This document shows, in pieces, positions 24,893 through 33,776 of a stretch of DNA of 64,000 bases. The position numbers and the translations under genes were made by a program. Origin of the DNA: Phycisphaerae bacterium (GTDB lineage Bacteria; Planctomycetota; Phycisphaerae; Sedimentisphaerales; Anaerohalosphaeraceae); assembly GCA_012729675.1 (NCBI GenBank), contig JAAYCR010000025.1:62001-126000 (forward strand), read 5' to 3'. Under the pieces are notes generated by a model. It did no database searches and was not told the DNA's origin. It saw only the letters and a program-made list of their open reading frames with translations. Numbering within the stretch: position 1 is the stretch's first letter; every line of letters starts with the position of its first letter.

Positions 24893-27280
24893 TCACGCTT
24901 CGAGTATTGTTTTGAGCGCCTCTTCGGCTTTTGAAACAAAGGTGAATTTGATGCCGGTTTTGGCTTCGCGGGGGACATCCACCAAATCCTTTTCGTTTCG
25001 TTTGGGCAGGATGACGGTCTTGATGCCCGCCTGTTTGGCGGCGAGGATTTTTTCCTTGAGGCCGCCGATGGGCAGCACCAGCCCTTTGAGCGTAATCTCG
25101 CCGGTCATCGCCACATCCGGCCGGGCGGAACGATTGGTCAAAAGCGACACCAGCGAAGCGAACATCGCAACGCCTGCGCTGGGGCCGTCTTTGGGGATGG
25201 CGCCGGCGGGGACGTGGACGTGGAAGTCATGCTTGGCGAAAATTTCGGGTTTTATCTCCAGCGTTTTGGCGTTGGCCTTAACGATGGAGAAGGCCGCCTG
25301 TGCGCTTTCCTTCATCACTTCGCCGATCTGGCCGGTCAGGACAAGCAGTCCCTTGCCGGGCATCATCGCCGATTCGACAAACAGAATCTCGCCGCCGACG
25401 GGGGTATAGGCCAGACCGGTAACGACGCCGGGCGTGGCGGTACGCATCGCCAGTTCGGACTCATACTTGTGCGGGCCGAGGATGGCGGGCAGGTCTTTGG
25501 GGCCGATGACGGCCTTGCGGCGTTTCTTTTCGGCGATTTGCGTGGCGACATAGCGGCAGATCGAGCCGATGGCGCGTTCGAGATTACGCACGCCCGCTTC
25601 GCTGGTATAGCCGTTGATCAGTTCGGTCAGGGCGTCGTCGCGAATCTCAAGCTGCGTCTTCTCGAGGCCGTTTTCTTTGAGCTGACGGCCGATGAGATAT
25701 TTAGTGGCGATCTGCTGCTTTTCCTTTTGCGTGTAGCCGGGCAACTTGAGCACTTCCATCCGGTCCATCAACGCCGGCGGGATCGGCTCGGTATAGTTGG
25801 CCGTACCGATGAACATCACATTCGACAAGTCAAACGGCTGATCGAGATAATGGTCGGTGAAACTGTTATTCTGTTCGGGGTCAAGCACCTCCAGCAGGGC
25901 CGAAGCCGGGTCGCCGCGAAAGTCCTGGCCGATCTTGTCCATCTCGTCGAGCATAAAGACCGGGTTGGCGGAGCCGCACTTGCGCAGCTCCTGAAGGATG
26001 CGTCCGGGCAAGGCGCCGATATACGTGCGGCGATGGCCGCGAATGTCGGCTTCATCGCGGATGCCGCCCAGCGAGATGCGGACAAACTTTCGTCCCATCG
26101 CCCGCGCGATCGAGCGGCCCAGGCTGGTCTTGCCGACACCAGGAGGGCCGGAAAAGCACAAAATCGGGCTTTTGCCGTGTGGGTTGAGTTTACGCACGGC
26201 CAGAAACTCCAGAATGCGGCGTTTGACCTTCTCCAGCCCGTAGTGGTCGCGGTTGAGGATGCGGCGGGCGCGGGCGATTTCGAGCATATCGGCGGTGCGT
26301 TTGGCCCACGGCAGCTCGCACATCCAGTCCAGATAGGTGCGAATAACGCTGTAGTCGGGCGAGGACGGATGGATTTTGCTGAGCCGATCCAGTTCGCGCA
26401 GGGCCTCGGCCTCGACGGCCTTGGGCATTTTGGCGGCCTTGAGCTTGGCGTGCAGTTCCTTGATCTCTTCGGTGCGGCGGTCGTCCTGCCCCAACTCGGC
26501 CTGAATGGCCTTGAGCTCTTCCTGCAGAAAATACTCCCGCTGGCTTTTGTCGATAGAGTCGCGCACCTGTCCCTGTATCTTGTGGCTCAGTTCGAGCACC
26601 TCAAGCTGATTGGCCAGGGCGACGGAGATTTTTTCGAACCGTTTGTGCGCGTTGGTCTCCTCCAGCAGCAACTGCTTTTCGTCGATGGGGATGTTCAACG
26701 TCGCGGCCAGAAAATCAGCCAGCGCCGAGGGATCCTGAATGTTCTCCAGCAGCAACGAGGCTTCTTCGGGCACGTTGGGGCTAAGCGATATGACGCGGCT
26801 GGCCGTGTTGCGAACGCCCACCACCAGCGCCTGGAGTTTTTTGGTATAGCGCGTGGTCGTCCGCACAAGTTCGACCTTGGCCTTCAGATACGGCTCGGTG
26901 GCGGTGAATTTTTTGATTTTGAAACGCGCCTGCCCGTGCACGATGACGTTGACCGACCCGTGCGGCATCTTGATGACCTTGAGTACTGACGCGACCGTGC
27001 CGACGGTGTACAGGTCGGCGGCGACGGGGTCTTCCACATCCGGATTTTTCTGGGCGACCAACCCAAAGAGAGTTTCCTGTGGTTCAATATCTGAAATCAG
27101 CCGCTTGCTGCGCTCGCGCCCGATGGCCAGCGGCATCACCGTGCCGGGATAGGCCACCGCGCTGCGGATCGGCAAAATGCCGATTTCGTCCGGCAGCCGA
27201 AATTCGGTTTCAGACTTTCCGTTTTCCTGAGCCAAAGTCGGGTTTTCAGGCTTCAGTTCGATCAATTCCATAAGCTGCAT
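24893..27280 (-). CDS. lon: ATP-dependent Lon protease
   Basis: 795 residues, standard length. The N-terminal LON substrate-binding domain (LPIRSAVAYPGTVMPLAIGR) is followed by a coiled helical region (QREYFLQEELKAIQAELGQD). The AAA+ module has GPPGVGKTSLGRSIARAMGR, VFMLDEMDKIG and the sensor regions, and the C-terminal protease has the Ser of PKDGPSAGVAMF and the Lys of GGLKEKILAAKQAG. Degrades misfolded and regulatory proteins in the cytoplasm. Upstream, an inverted repeat at 27469-27486 overlaps a minus-strand TATAAT and may be a heat-shock type control site. Confidence 0.97.
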   Translation of the reverse strand: MQLMELIELKPENPTLAQENGKSETEFRLPDEIGILPIRSAVAYPGTVMPLAIGRERSKRLISDIEPQETLFGLVAQKNPDVEDPVAADLYTVGTVASVLKVIKMPHGSVNVIVHGQARFKIKKFTATEPYLKAKVELVRTTTRYTKKLQALVVGVRNTASRVISLSPNVPEEASLLLENIQDPSALADFLAATLNIPIDEKQLLLEETNAHKRFEKISVALANQLEVLELSHKIQGQVRDSIDKSQREYFLQEELKAIQAELGQDDRRTEEIKELHAKLKAAKMPKAVEAEALRELDRLSKIHPSSPDYSVIRTYLDWMCELPWAKRTADMLEIARARRILNRDHYGLEKVKRRILEFLAVRKLNPHGKSPILCFSGPPGVGKTSLGRSIARAMGRKFVRISLGGIRDEADIRGHRRTYIGALPGRILQELRKCGSANPVFMLDEMDKIGQDFRGDPASALLEVLDPEQNNSFTDHYLDQPFDLSNVMFIGTANYTEPIPPALMDRMEVLKLPGYTQKEKQQIATKYLIGRQLKENGLEKTQLEIRDDALTELINGYTSEAGVRNLERAIGSICRYVATQIAEKKRRKAVIGPKDLPAILGPHKYESELAMRTATPGVVTGLAYTPVGGEILFVESAMMPGKGLLVLTGQIGEVMKESAQAAFSIVKANAKTLEIKPEIFAKHDFHVHVPAGAIPKDGPSAGVAMFASLVSLLTNRSARPDVAMTGEITLKGLVLPIGGLKEKILAAKQAGIKTVILPKRNEKDLVDVPREAKTGIKFTFVSKAEEALKTILEA

Positions 27281-27734
27281 TGTTTCCAGTTGAATTCAGT
27301 CCTTGCTGTTTACAATCTCGTTTAGTCTGCTGTTTGACATCATACCGCAAGGGTGTCCGTTTGGAAAGTGAATAATCCGGGAGATGACATACCAGACAGG
27401 AAATGACCATTGACTGATGCCAGAAAATAAAGACTAAATAATAGATGATAGAGGAGAAATAACTATTATAGTGCGATGTAGCACTAAAAATCACATTTTA
27501 TATTGTTTTGTTACCCAGAACACTTAGATTTTGCGGTAAATTCCAGCGAATACGAACATACGGATATTTATTTATATTGACGAAATACGTGCCATACGAT
27601 ACATTAGGCAGAGGTCAAATAAGTCAAGGAATGACCGGATTAAAGATTGATTATAATATTTAGGGTTTGGCTGTCAAAACTGTGTAAGGGACGCCTTATT
27701 TGCATATAATAAAAAAGGATTGTAGCCGCCGGCG
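27281..27734. other. AT-rich intergenic region between divergent lon and DUF502
   Basis: About 450 bases with no convincing gene. It contains the lon control region (27465-27486) and, toward the plus-strand gene, TATAAT at 27705-27710 and at 27652-27657 without strong -35 boxes. Confidence 0.5.
27465..27486 (-). promoter_or_regulatory. Candidate lon operator overlapping a -10 box
   Basis: TAGTGC (27469-27474) and GCACTA (27481-27486) form an inverted repeat with a six-base spacer, overlapping TATAAT on the minus strand (27470-27465). It does not match CIRCE (TTAGCACTC, nine-base gap). Confidence 0.3.
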
Positions 27735-28436
27735 ATGGATGCGTTGAAACATTTTCGAAGCTATTTCTTTCGGGGCATGGCTGCGTTACTGCCGACGATT
27801 CTGACGATTTGGATTTTTATACAATGTTATATCTTTATTCAGGACAGAATCAGCGTTCACATCAATCGCGGGGTGGTGCAGCTGATCCTCTTGGGTACGG
27901 ACCAATATACCAAAGAGGCGCTGAACGCTTTTTGGGTCGAGGGGCCGGGGCGGATCACGGGCTTTTTTATCGCCGTGGTGGCCGTGGTGTTTATCGGGGC
28001 TTTTTTGGCCAGCGTGATGGGGCGGACAATCTGGCGTTTTTTCGAGAACGCACTGGGGAACATTCCGTTGTTCCGCAGCGTTTATCCGCATATCAAGCAG
28101 GTGACGGATTTTTTGCTGACCAAAAAAGGCTTGACGTTCAGCAAAGTGGTCGCGGTGGAGTATCCGCGCAAAGGAACGTGGTCAATTGCGCTGGTTACCG
28201 GGCAGGGCATCAAGCAGATCAACGTCGGAGCCAAAAACGAGTATTTGACGGTGTTTGTGCCGACGTCGCCGACGCCGTTTACCGGATATGTCATCTTGGT
28301 CCCAAAAAGCGAAATAATCGAATTGGATTTAACGATTGAAGAGGCGCTTCGTTTTGTCATCAGTGGCGGCGTGGTTACGCCGGCCGCACAGTTGGCGTTC
28401 GAAGCGGAACAATTAAAAAAGCCGGACAAACCGTAA
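27735..28436 (+). CDS. DUF502 family membrane protein
   Basis: 233 residues, usual length. Two membrane segments frame the N-terminal half (AALLPTILTIWIFIQCYIFI and FFIAVVAVVFIGAFLASVMG), followed by the family core FFENALGNIPLFRSVYPHIK, QVTDFLLTKK and FVPTSPTPFTGYVILVPKSE. DUF502 proteins are widespread with unknown function. The hpf gene follows 22 bases later, so it heads the hpf-PTS transcript. Confidence 0.9.
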   Translation: MDALKHFRSYFFRGMAALLPTILTIWIFIQCYIFIQDRISVHINRGVVQLILLGTDQYTKEALNAFWVEGPGRITGFFIAVVAVVFIGAFLASVMGRTIWRFFENALGNIPLFRSVYPHIKQVTDFLLTKKGLTFSKVVAVEYPRKGTWSIALVTGQGIKQINVGAKNEYLTVFVPTSPTPFTGYVILVPKSEIIELDLTIEEALRFVISGGVVTPAAQLAFEAEQLKKPDKP

Positions 28437-28458
28437 TTTGTTTATTTTGGAGAATGAA

Positions 28459-28770
28459 ATGATTGTGACCGTTACGGGAAAACACATTGATATTACCGAT
28501 GCCATTCGCACGTATATCGAAGAAAAAGCCGCCAAACTGCCGCGGTACTTTGATTCCGTGATGCAGGTAGAGGCGATCGTCGAGGGCGGCGAAGGCGTCA
28601 TGAATAACGTCGAGCTGATTGTCAGCGTCGAACATCGGGACGACGTGGTGGCGCGGGAATCCGGATCGGATGTCTATGCCTGTATTGATCTGGCGATGCA
28701 TAAGATGGAGCGGCAATTGCATAAAATCAAAGGAAAACAACGCGATAATAAATACGGAGCCTCGACCTAG
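28459..28770 (+). CDS. hpf: Ribosome hibernation promoting factor (short HPF)
   Basis: 103 residues from the ATG at 28459, chosen because it follows a GGAG by eight bases and gives the typical start MIVTVTGKHIDITDAIRTYI. An upstream TTG would add seven residues with no family support. Matches the HPF/YfiA N-terminal domain: EEKAAKLPRYF, LIVSVEHRDDVVARESGSDV and YACIDLAMHKMERQLHKIKG. It lacks the C-terminal dimerisation domain of long HPF. Binds 30S ribosomes and stabilises inactive 100S or 70S forms in stationary phase. The gene order hpf-ptsN is also found near rpoN in proteobacteria. Confidence 0.93.
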   Translation: MIVTVTGKHIDITDAIRTYIEEKAAKLPRYFDSVMQVEAIVEGGEGVMNNVELIVSVEHRDDVVARESGSDVYACIDLAMHKMERQLHKIKGKQRDNKYGAST

Positions 28771-28857
28771 CGCGAGCGGCCGGCCGAACGGTTTCCGATT
28801 CAGGACGAAGATGTCGCCTGAATCTTTCTATGAACATAAGCCGCATGAGGAGTTACT

Positions 28858-29331
28858 ATGAAATTGTCCGACATTATTAGTTTTAAAGCGATTGTTCCGC
28901 AGTTGGCCGCGACCGACCGGAACGGCGTCATTGAAGAACTGGTCAATTCGCTGCATAAAGCCAAAAAGCTGGGAAAAGCCGATCCGGCGGCACTGGCCAA
29001 AGCGGTTATTAAACGCGAAAACGAGGCCAGCACCGGCATCGGCAAAGGCGTGGCCGTGCCGCACGTCAAACACGCCGACGTTTCCAAGCTGGTGGCGGTC
29101 GTCGGGTGTTCGTCATCTGGAATCGACTTTGCGTCGCTGGACAAGCAGCCGGTCTATACGGTGTTTTTGCTGATCAGCCCTCAGGAGAATCCTGACAAGC
29201 ACTTGCAGGCGATGGAGATCATCTTCAAAAACCTTCAAAAGGACGATTTCCGTCGTTTCCTGCGGCAGGCCCAGACGCCGGAGGATATCATCGAAGCCAT
29301 CAAGGACGCGGACGACGAGGCGTCCGAGTAA
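28858..29331 (+). CDS. PTS EIIA component, PtsN-like
   Basis: 157 residues, one EIIA domain of the fructose/nitrogen type. The phosphorylated His is His69 in ASTGIGKGVAVPHVKH. Also typical: GCSSSGIDFASLDKQPVYTV, FLLISPQENPDKHLQAMEII. No membrane EIIB/EIIC is encoded in the window, so this unit is probably regulatory (PTS-Ntr-like) and takes phosphate from the HPr of the next gene. Ribosome binding site GAGG is 9 bases before the ATG. Confidence 0.93.
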   Translation: MKLSDIISFKAIVPQLAATDRNGVIEELVNSLHKAKKLGKADPAALAKAVIKRENEASTGIGKGVAVPHVKHADVSKLVAVVGCSSSGIDFASLDKQPVYTVFLLISPQENPDKHLQAMEIIFKNLQKDDFRRFLRQAQTPEDIIEAIKDADDEASE

Positions 29332-29378
29332 GCCGTTCAAGCGTGCGGCCGTTGTTTTGCCGTGATCAGGAGCGTCAG

Positions 29379-29693
29379 GTGTCCGAATCGACATACGAAA
29401 TTGAAGTGGAAATCAGCAATCCGGAGGGATTGCACATGCGGCCTGCCATGCAGTTCGTGGACGTGGCCAACAGATTCGGTGCGGCCATCACCGTCCGCAA
29501 TCAGGACACGACCGTGGACGGCAAAAGCATTATGCAGATGACGATGCTAGCGGCCACCAGCGGCACCAAGCTGACGATTCAGGCCAAAGGCCAGGACGCC
29601 CGCGTCGCGATTGCGGCGTTGCAGGAACTGGTGGATCAGAATTTTTCAACCTCTCCGCCGTCCCTGCGTGTCGGCCGGAAAGACGGCGTTTAA
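29379..29693 (+). CDS. HPr phosphocarrier protein
   Basis: 104 residues from the GTG at 29379, which follows an AGGAG; an earlier in-frame ATG at 29343 would add an unrelated leader. The active-site His is His19 in GLHMRPAMQFVDVANRFGA (HPr usually has GLHARPA). The segment KSIMQMTMLAATSGTKLTI retains the Ser that HPr kinase phosphorylates in other bacteria, but no HPr kinase gene is in the window. Carries phosphate from enzyme I to EIIA. The enzyme I gene starts 6 bases downstream. Confidence 0.93.
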   Translation: MSESTYEIEVEISNPEGLHMRPAMQFVDVANRFGAAITVRNQDTTVDGKSIMQMTMLAATSGTKLTIQAKGQDARVAIAALQELVDQNFSTSPPSLRVGRKDGV

Positions 29694-29699
29694 TCGATT

Positions 29700-31436
29700 A
29701 TGGAGATCAGAAAGGGCACCGCAGTTTCACCGGGAATCGCCATCGCCAGACCGATGGTGATCGATTCCCGCGATTATCGCATTCCCCGGCGGTCGATCAT
29801 GACCTCTCAGCGGACTGCGGAGATCAAACGGGTGCGCCGGGCGTTTGCACGAGCGATCCAGGAGTTGGACGAGCTGGAATCGGCCAAGCGATTTGAAGAG
29901 AGCAAAATTCGCGATATTTTCGCGGTACACATGCGATTCCTGCGTGACAAAACCTTCCTGAAACGCATCACGGATTTTATCAACAAAGAATTGGTGACCG
30001 GAGAGTATGCGGTTTCGATGATCCTGCGTGAAATCGCCTCTCATTTTGCCGGGATTGACGACCCGTATATCAGCGAGCGTGCGGCTGACATCTATGACAT
30101 TGAAAAGCGATTGCTCATGCAGCTGCTGGGGCGCGTGGAAGATAATGTCGAGCATCTGCGCGACGAAGTGGTGATTCTGGCGCACGACCTGACGCCGACC
30201 CAGACTGCCGGCTTCAACAAATCGTTTGTCAAGGGATTCGCCACCGAACGCGGCGGACGCACCAGTCATACGGCGATTGTCGCCCGCTCCCTGGGGATTC
30301 CGGCGGTGGTGGCGCTGGGGGATTTATCGTCCGAGATTCCGCCGGACTGCACGGTGATTGTGGACGGCAATCGCGGCGTGGTGGTCATTGACGCCGACGA
30401 GGAGACCTTGCGGCAATATACCCAGTACGCCCGGCAAATCAGCGAGTTTGCCAGCGAACTGAACGTGCTGCGTGATCTGCCCGCCCAGACCCGCGACGGC
30501 ATCCGGATCGAACTGTTGGGCAATATCGAGTTCCCCGACGAAACCGAACATGTCCTTCAAAAAGGCGGCGACGGTATCGGCCTGTACCGGACGGAGTTTC
30601 TGTATCTCTACGGCGGGGCCGAACCGACTGAAGAGGATCACTACCACGCCTATGCCGAAGCGATTCACACCCTCAAGGATAAACCCGTCGTGATTCGGAC
30701 GATGGATCTGGGCGCCGATAAAATGCCGCACTCGGACTGGCATCCTCACGAGGCCAACCCCGCGCTGGGGTTGCGTTCCATTCGGTACTGCCTGCAGGAT
30801 TTGCCAATGTTCAAGACTCAGCTTCGGGCGATTCTTCGTGCCTCGGTGCTGGGCGATGTGCGCGCGATGTTTCCCCTGATTACCAACCTGCAGGAGTTGC
30901 GGCAGGCCAAGATGATTCTACGGGATGTGATGGAGGACTTGGACGAGTATGACGTGCCGTATAATGCGAATATGCAGGTCGGCATCATGATCGAGACGCC
31001 CAGCTCGGCCCTGACGGCGGGTTTCCTGGCACAGGAGTCGGACTTTTTCAGCATCGGTACAAACGATCTGATTCAATATACGCTGGCGGTAGATCGGGCC
31101 AACGAACACGTGACGACGCTGTTCTCGGCGGCCGAGCCGGCGGTGCTGCGGCTGCTGCGCGGCGTCATTCAGGACGCTCACAAGGCCCGCATCGGCTTAA
31201 GTCTCTGCGGGGAGATCGCCTCCGATCCGGAATTTATTATGCTGCTGCTGGGCATGGGCGTGCGGACGCTGTCGCTGGCGGCCCCGATGATTCCGGAGGT
31301 CAAAAAGATCATTCGCTCCGTGTCAATCGAAGAATGCGGCGATCTGGCCCGGCAGGTGGCGACGCTGGATTCGAGCCGGCAGATCAAAAATATACTGCGG
31401 GACGCCGCGATGAAAATTTTGCCCGAAACCTTTTAA
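29700..31436 (+). CDS. ptsI: PTS enzyme I (PEP-protein phosphotransferase)
   Basis: 578 residues, full-length enzyme I. The phosphorylated His is His190 in GGRTSHTAIVARSLGIPAVV. The PEP-binding barrel has GIGLYRTEFLY, FPLITNLQELRQAK, GIMIETPSSALTAGFLAQES and FFSIGTNDLIQYTLAVDRAN, plus LCGEIASDP. There is no GAF domain, so it is the sugar-type rather than the PtsP-type enzyme I. It starts the phosphorelay PEP - EI - HPr - EIIA. PEP links it functionally to pckG at 9943. Confidence 0.97.
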   Translation: MEIRKGTAVSPGIAIARPMVIDSRDYRIPRRSIMTSQRTAEIKRVRRAFARAIQELDELESAKRFEESKIRDIFAVHMRFLRDKTFLKRITDFINKELVTGEYAVSMILREIASHFAGIDDPYISERAADIYDIEKRLLMQLLGRVEDNVEHLRDEVVILAHDLTPTQTAGFNKSFVKGFATERGGRTSHTAIVARSLGIPAVVALGDLSSEIPPDCTVIVDGNRGVVVIDADEETLRQYTQYARQISEFASELNVLRDLPAQTRDGIRIELLGNIEFPDETEHVLQKGGDGIGLYRTEFLYLYGGAEPTEEDHYHAYAEAIHTLKDKPVVIRTMDLGADKMPHSDWHPHEANPALGLRSIRYCLQDLPMFKTQLRAILRASVLGDVRAMFPLITNLQELRQAKMILRDVMEDLDEYDVPYNANMQVGIMIETPSSALTAGFLAQESDFFSIGTNDLIQYTLAVDRANEHVTTLFSAAEPAVLRLLRGVIQDAHKARIGLSLCGEIASDPEFIMLLLGMGVRTLSLAAPMIPEVKKIIRSVSIEECGDLARQVATLDSSRQIKNILRDAAMKILPETF

Positions 31437-31561
31437 GATGTACTTAAAGGGCTAACGGACAACGAAAACAATGAAGCGCAGCGGTACAGTCGGCGCATAA
31501 GAGCGCAGAGGTTCTCTTAGGGCGACGCTGCATCGCAGGCTTCGACAAACTATCGGATTCG

Positions 31562-32251
31562 ATGCAAACAGAGGTGTTAACGTTTATTGCGGACTTTAAG
31601 GTACACGGGCGATTTGCGTGCCTGTCACATCAGGAGACGCTGTCTTTCTGGCAGCGGGTGCTGACCTGTGCCAAGGTGCCGGTGCTTTACTCGAAGGGTT
31701 TCAACCCCCGTCCCCGGCTGTCGTTGCCGTTGCCGCGCAGTGTGGGTGTACAGTCGGACTGCGAGCGATTGTGTGCAGCCGTTGCGGCCGAAGACTTCTG
31801 CCCGGAAGCTGCCGGCCGGGCTGTCGCCGCCCTGCTGCCGGAAGGCTGCACCCTGACCGGCACAAACGCCATTCCCGGCAAGGCCGCCTTTTATCCTGTG
31901 TCGGCCACCTATCAATTCACGCTGTCCGCTGCACCCGACGCGGCGAGGCGCGATCATTTGGAACATTGTATCAAACAACTGACAACCAACGAGCCTGTTG
32001 TACAACTTCGCCGAATGGAAAACAACCGGCAGCGGCCGGTAGACATTCGACCGTTCTTAGAGGGATTTTCACGGGATAAAACCCTAATCCAAACGGTATG
32101 TGCCATTCGGCCGACCGGTACGGTGCGCATCGACGAACTGATGCATTGGCTGGGTCTTGAACCCTGTGACCTTGCCGAACCGGTCCGCCGAATCGCCGTG
32201 CAATGGGACTGTCATACAAACCAATTTCAAGGAGAGAACCAGTTATCATGA
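31562..32251 (+). CDS. DUF2344 / TIGR03936-type protein
   Basis: 229 residues. The start FIADFKVHGRFACLSHQETL and VLYSKGFNPRPRLSLPLPRS are characteristic of DUF2344, a domain usually fused to or next to a radical SAM (TIGR03960) protein and followed by RNase E/G. Here the RNase E/G gene follows with overlapping stop and start (ATGA at 32248-32251), but no radical SAM partner is adjacent. Function unknown; linked to rRNA/tRNA processing only by context. Confidence 0.85.
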   Translation: MQTEVLTFIADFKVHGRFACLSHQETLSFWQRVLTCAKVPVLYSKGFNPRPRLSLPLPRSVGVQSDCERLCAAVAAEDFCPEAAGRAVAALLPEGCTLTGTNAIPGKAAFYPVSATYQFTLSAAPDAARRDHLEHCIKQLTTNEPVVQLRRMENNRQRPVDIRPFLEGFSRDKTLIQTVCAIRPTGTVRIDELMHWLGLEPCDLAEPVRRIAVQWDCHTNQFQGENQLS

Positions 32252-33774
32252 CACGAGAAATGTTGATTAACGTTACCGAGGAAGAATGCCGTGTTGCCGT
32301 CGTGGAAAACGGCTCGCTGGAGGAGCTTTATACCGAGCGCGCCGCACTGGTCGGCCATGTCGGCAATATGTACAAAGGACGCGTGGTCAATGTCGAACCG
32401 GCGATCCAGGCGGCCTTCATCGATTTCGGGATGTCCAAAAACGGATTTCTGCATATCAGCGACCTGCACCCCCGCTACTTCGACGGCAAAAATGAAGAGT
32501 TGGAAAACATCGGACGGCGCAAGGCTCTTGCCCATCGCCCGCCGATTCAGCGATGCCTCACGAAAGGACAGGACGTCATCGTCCAGGTGACCAAGGAAGG
32601 CATTAACACCAAAGGGCCGACCCTGACGACGTATCTGTCGCTGCCGGGCAAGTATATGGTGCTGATGCCGTGGATGACCGGCTTGGGTGTCTCCCAAAAG
32701 ATTGAGGACGACGCCGAGCGTATAAAACTGCGAGAAACGATGGAAAGCCTTTCGTTGCCGCGTCAATCGGGTCTGATTGTGCGTACGGCGGCACAGGTGG
32801 CCAACAAACGCGAACTCCAGAGCGATATCGCCTATCTGACGCGGCTCTGGAGTGTTATCAGCAAACGCCTCGACAAAGAAAAAGCCCCCTGCGAGCTGTA
32901 CCAAGAGTCCGATCTTGCGATTCGCACAGTACGGGATATTTTTGACAGCTCCATCAGCAAAATCTCCTGCGACAGCGAGAGCGTCACTAAACGCATTCGC
33001 GATTTTCTGTCGATTGTTCAGCCGCGGCTCAAACGCCGGGCGGTGTATTACGAAGGCAAGTCCCCGCTCTTTCATCGCCACAACATCGAAAAAGAAATCG
33101 AAAAGATCCTGTCCAGCCATGTGGAACTGAAAAGCGGCGGCTCGCTGGTCATTGAACAGACCGAAGCGCTGGTGGCCATTGACGTCAACAGCGGCCGCTA
33201 CCGCAAGCAGACCAACGCCGAGCAGACCGCCCTGCAAATCAATCGGGAAGCCGCTCGCGAGATCGTCCGCCAGCTTAAGCTGCGCGACTTGGGCGGACTG
33301 ATCATCTGTGATTTTATCGATATGCGGGACAACAAGAATAAACGCGAGGTCGAAAAAGAATTTCGCGAGGCGCTGCGCGGCGACCGGGCACGCTCGCGCG
33401 CGCTCAAAATGAGCGCCTTTGGCCTCATCGAGCTGACCCGGCAGCGGATGCGCCCGTCGCTTCAGTCCAGCACATACCTGATGTGCCCGCACTGCAAGGG
33501 GTCGGGCGTCGTCAAGAGCTACGAATCACAGGCGATTGAGATACTCCGATTATTGCGGCTGGCCGCCGGACGCAAAGAGATCAAACGCATCGACATCACC
33601 GTGCCGCGGGAAGTGGCCATGTTCCTGCAGAATGAAAAGCGGCAGATTCTGGCACGGTACGAGACTGAACAGGACAAACAAATCATCGTCACTCCGGACT
33701 TCTTCGGCGTCAATGATGAGCCGGCCAAACTCCGCTGTTATGATGAGCGCGGCAGCGCGGTACGATTCGGATAA
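32248..33774 (+). CDS. Ribonuclease E/G family protein
   Basis: 508 residues from the ATG at 32248, which follows AAGGAG and gives MTREMLINVTEEECRVAVVE, the usual RNase G start. An S1 domain (GNMYKGRVVNVEPAIQAAFI) is near the N-terminus. The catalytic DNase I-like region has ALVAIDVNSGRYRKQ and GLIICDFIDMRDNKN with both metal-binding Asp, and the zinc link CPHCKGSG follows. It lacks the long C-terminal scaffold of E. coli RNase E, so it is RNase G-like. Processes rRNA and mRNA 5' ends. Overlaps the DUF2344 gene by four bases. Confidence 0.93.
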   Translation: MTREMLINVTEEECRVAVVENGSLEELYTERAALVGHVGNMYKGRVVNVEPAIQAAFIDFGMSKNGFLHISDLHPRYFDGKNEELENIGRRKALAHRPPIQRCLTKGQDVIVQVTKEGINTKGPTLTTYLSLPGKYMVLMPWMTGLGVSQKIEDDAERIKLRETMESLSLPRQSGLIVRTAAQVANKRELQSDIAYLTRLWSVISKRLDKEKAPCELYQESDLAIRTVRDIFDSSISKISCDSESVTKRIRDFLSIVQPRLKRRAVYYEGKSPLFHRHNIEKEIEKILSSHVELKSGGSLVIEQTEALVAIDVNSGRYRKQTNAEQTALQINREAAREIVRQLKLRDLGGLIICDFIDMRDNKNKREVEKEFREALRGDRARSRALKMSAFGLIELTRQRMRPSLQSSTYLMCPHCKGSGVVKSYESQAIEILRLLRLAAGRKEIKRIDITVPREVAMFLQNEKRQILARYETEQDKQIIVTPDFFGVNDEPAKLRCYDERGSAVRFG

Positions 33775-33776
33775 AG

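Noticed and set aside
25214-26989. 591-codon open frame opposite lon
   Set aside because: Antisense shadow of lon.
27469-27486. CIRCE element before lon
   Set aside because: Arms and spacing differ from TTAGCACTC-N9-GAGTGCTAA.
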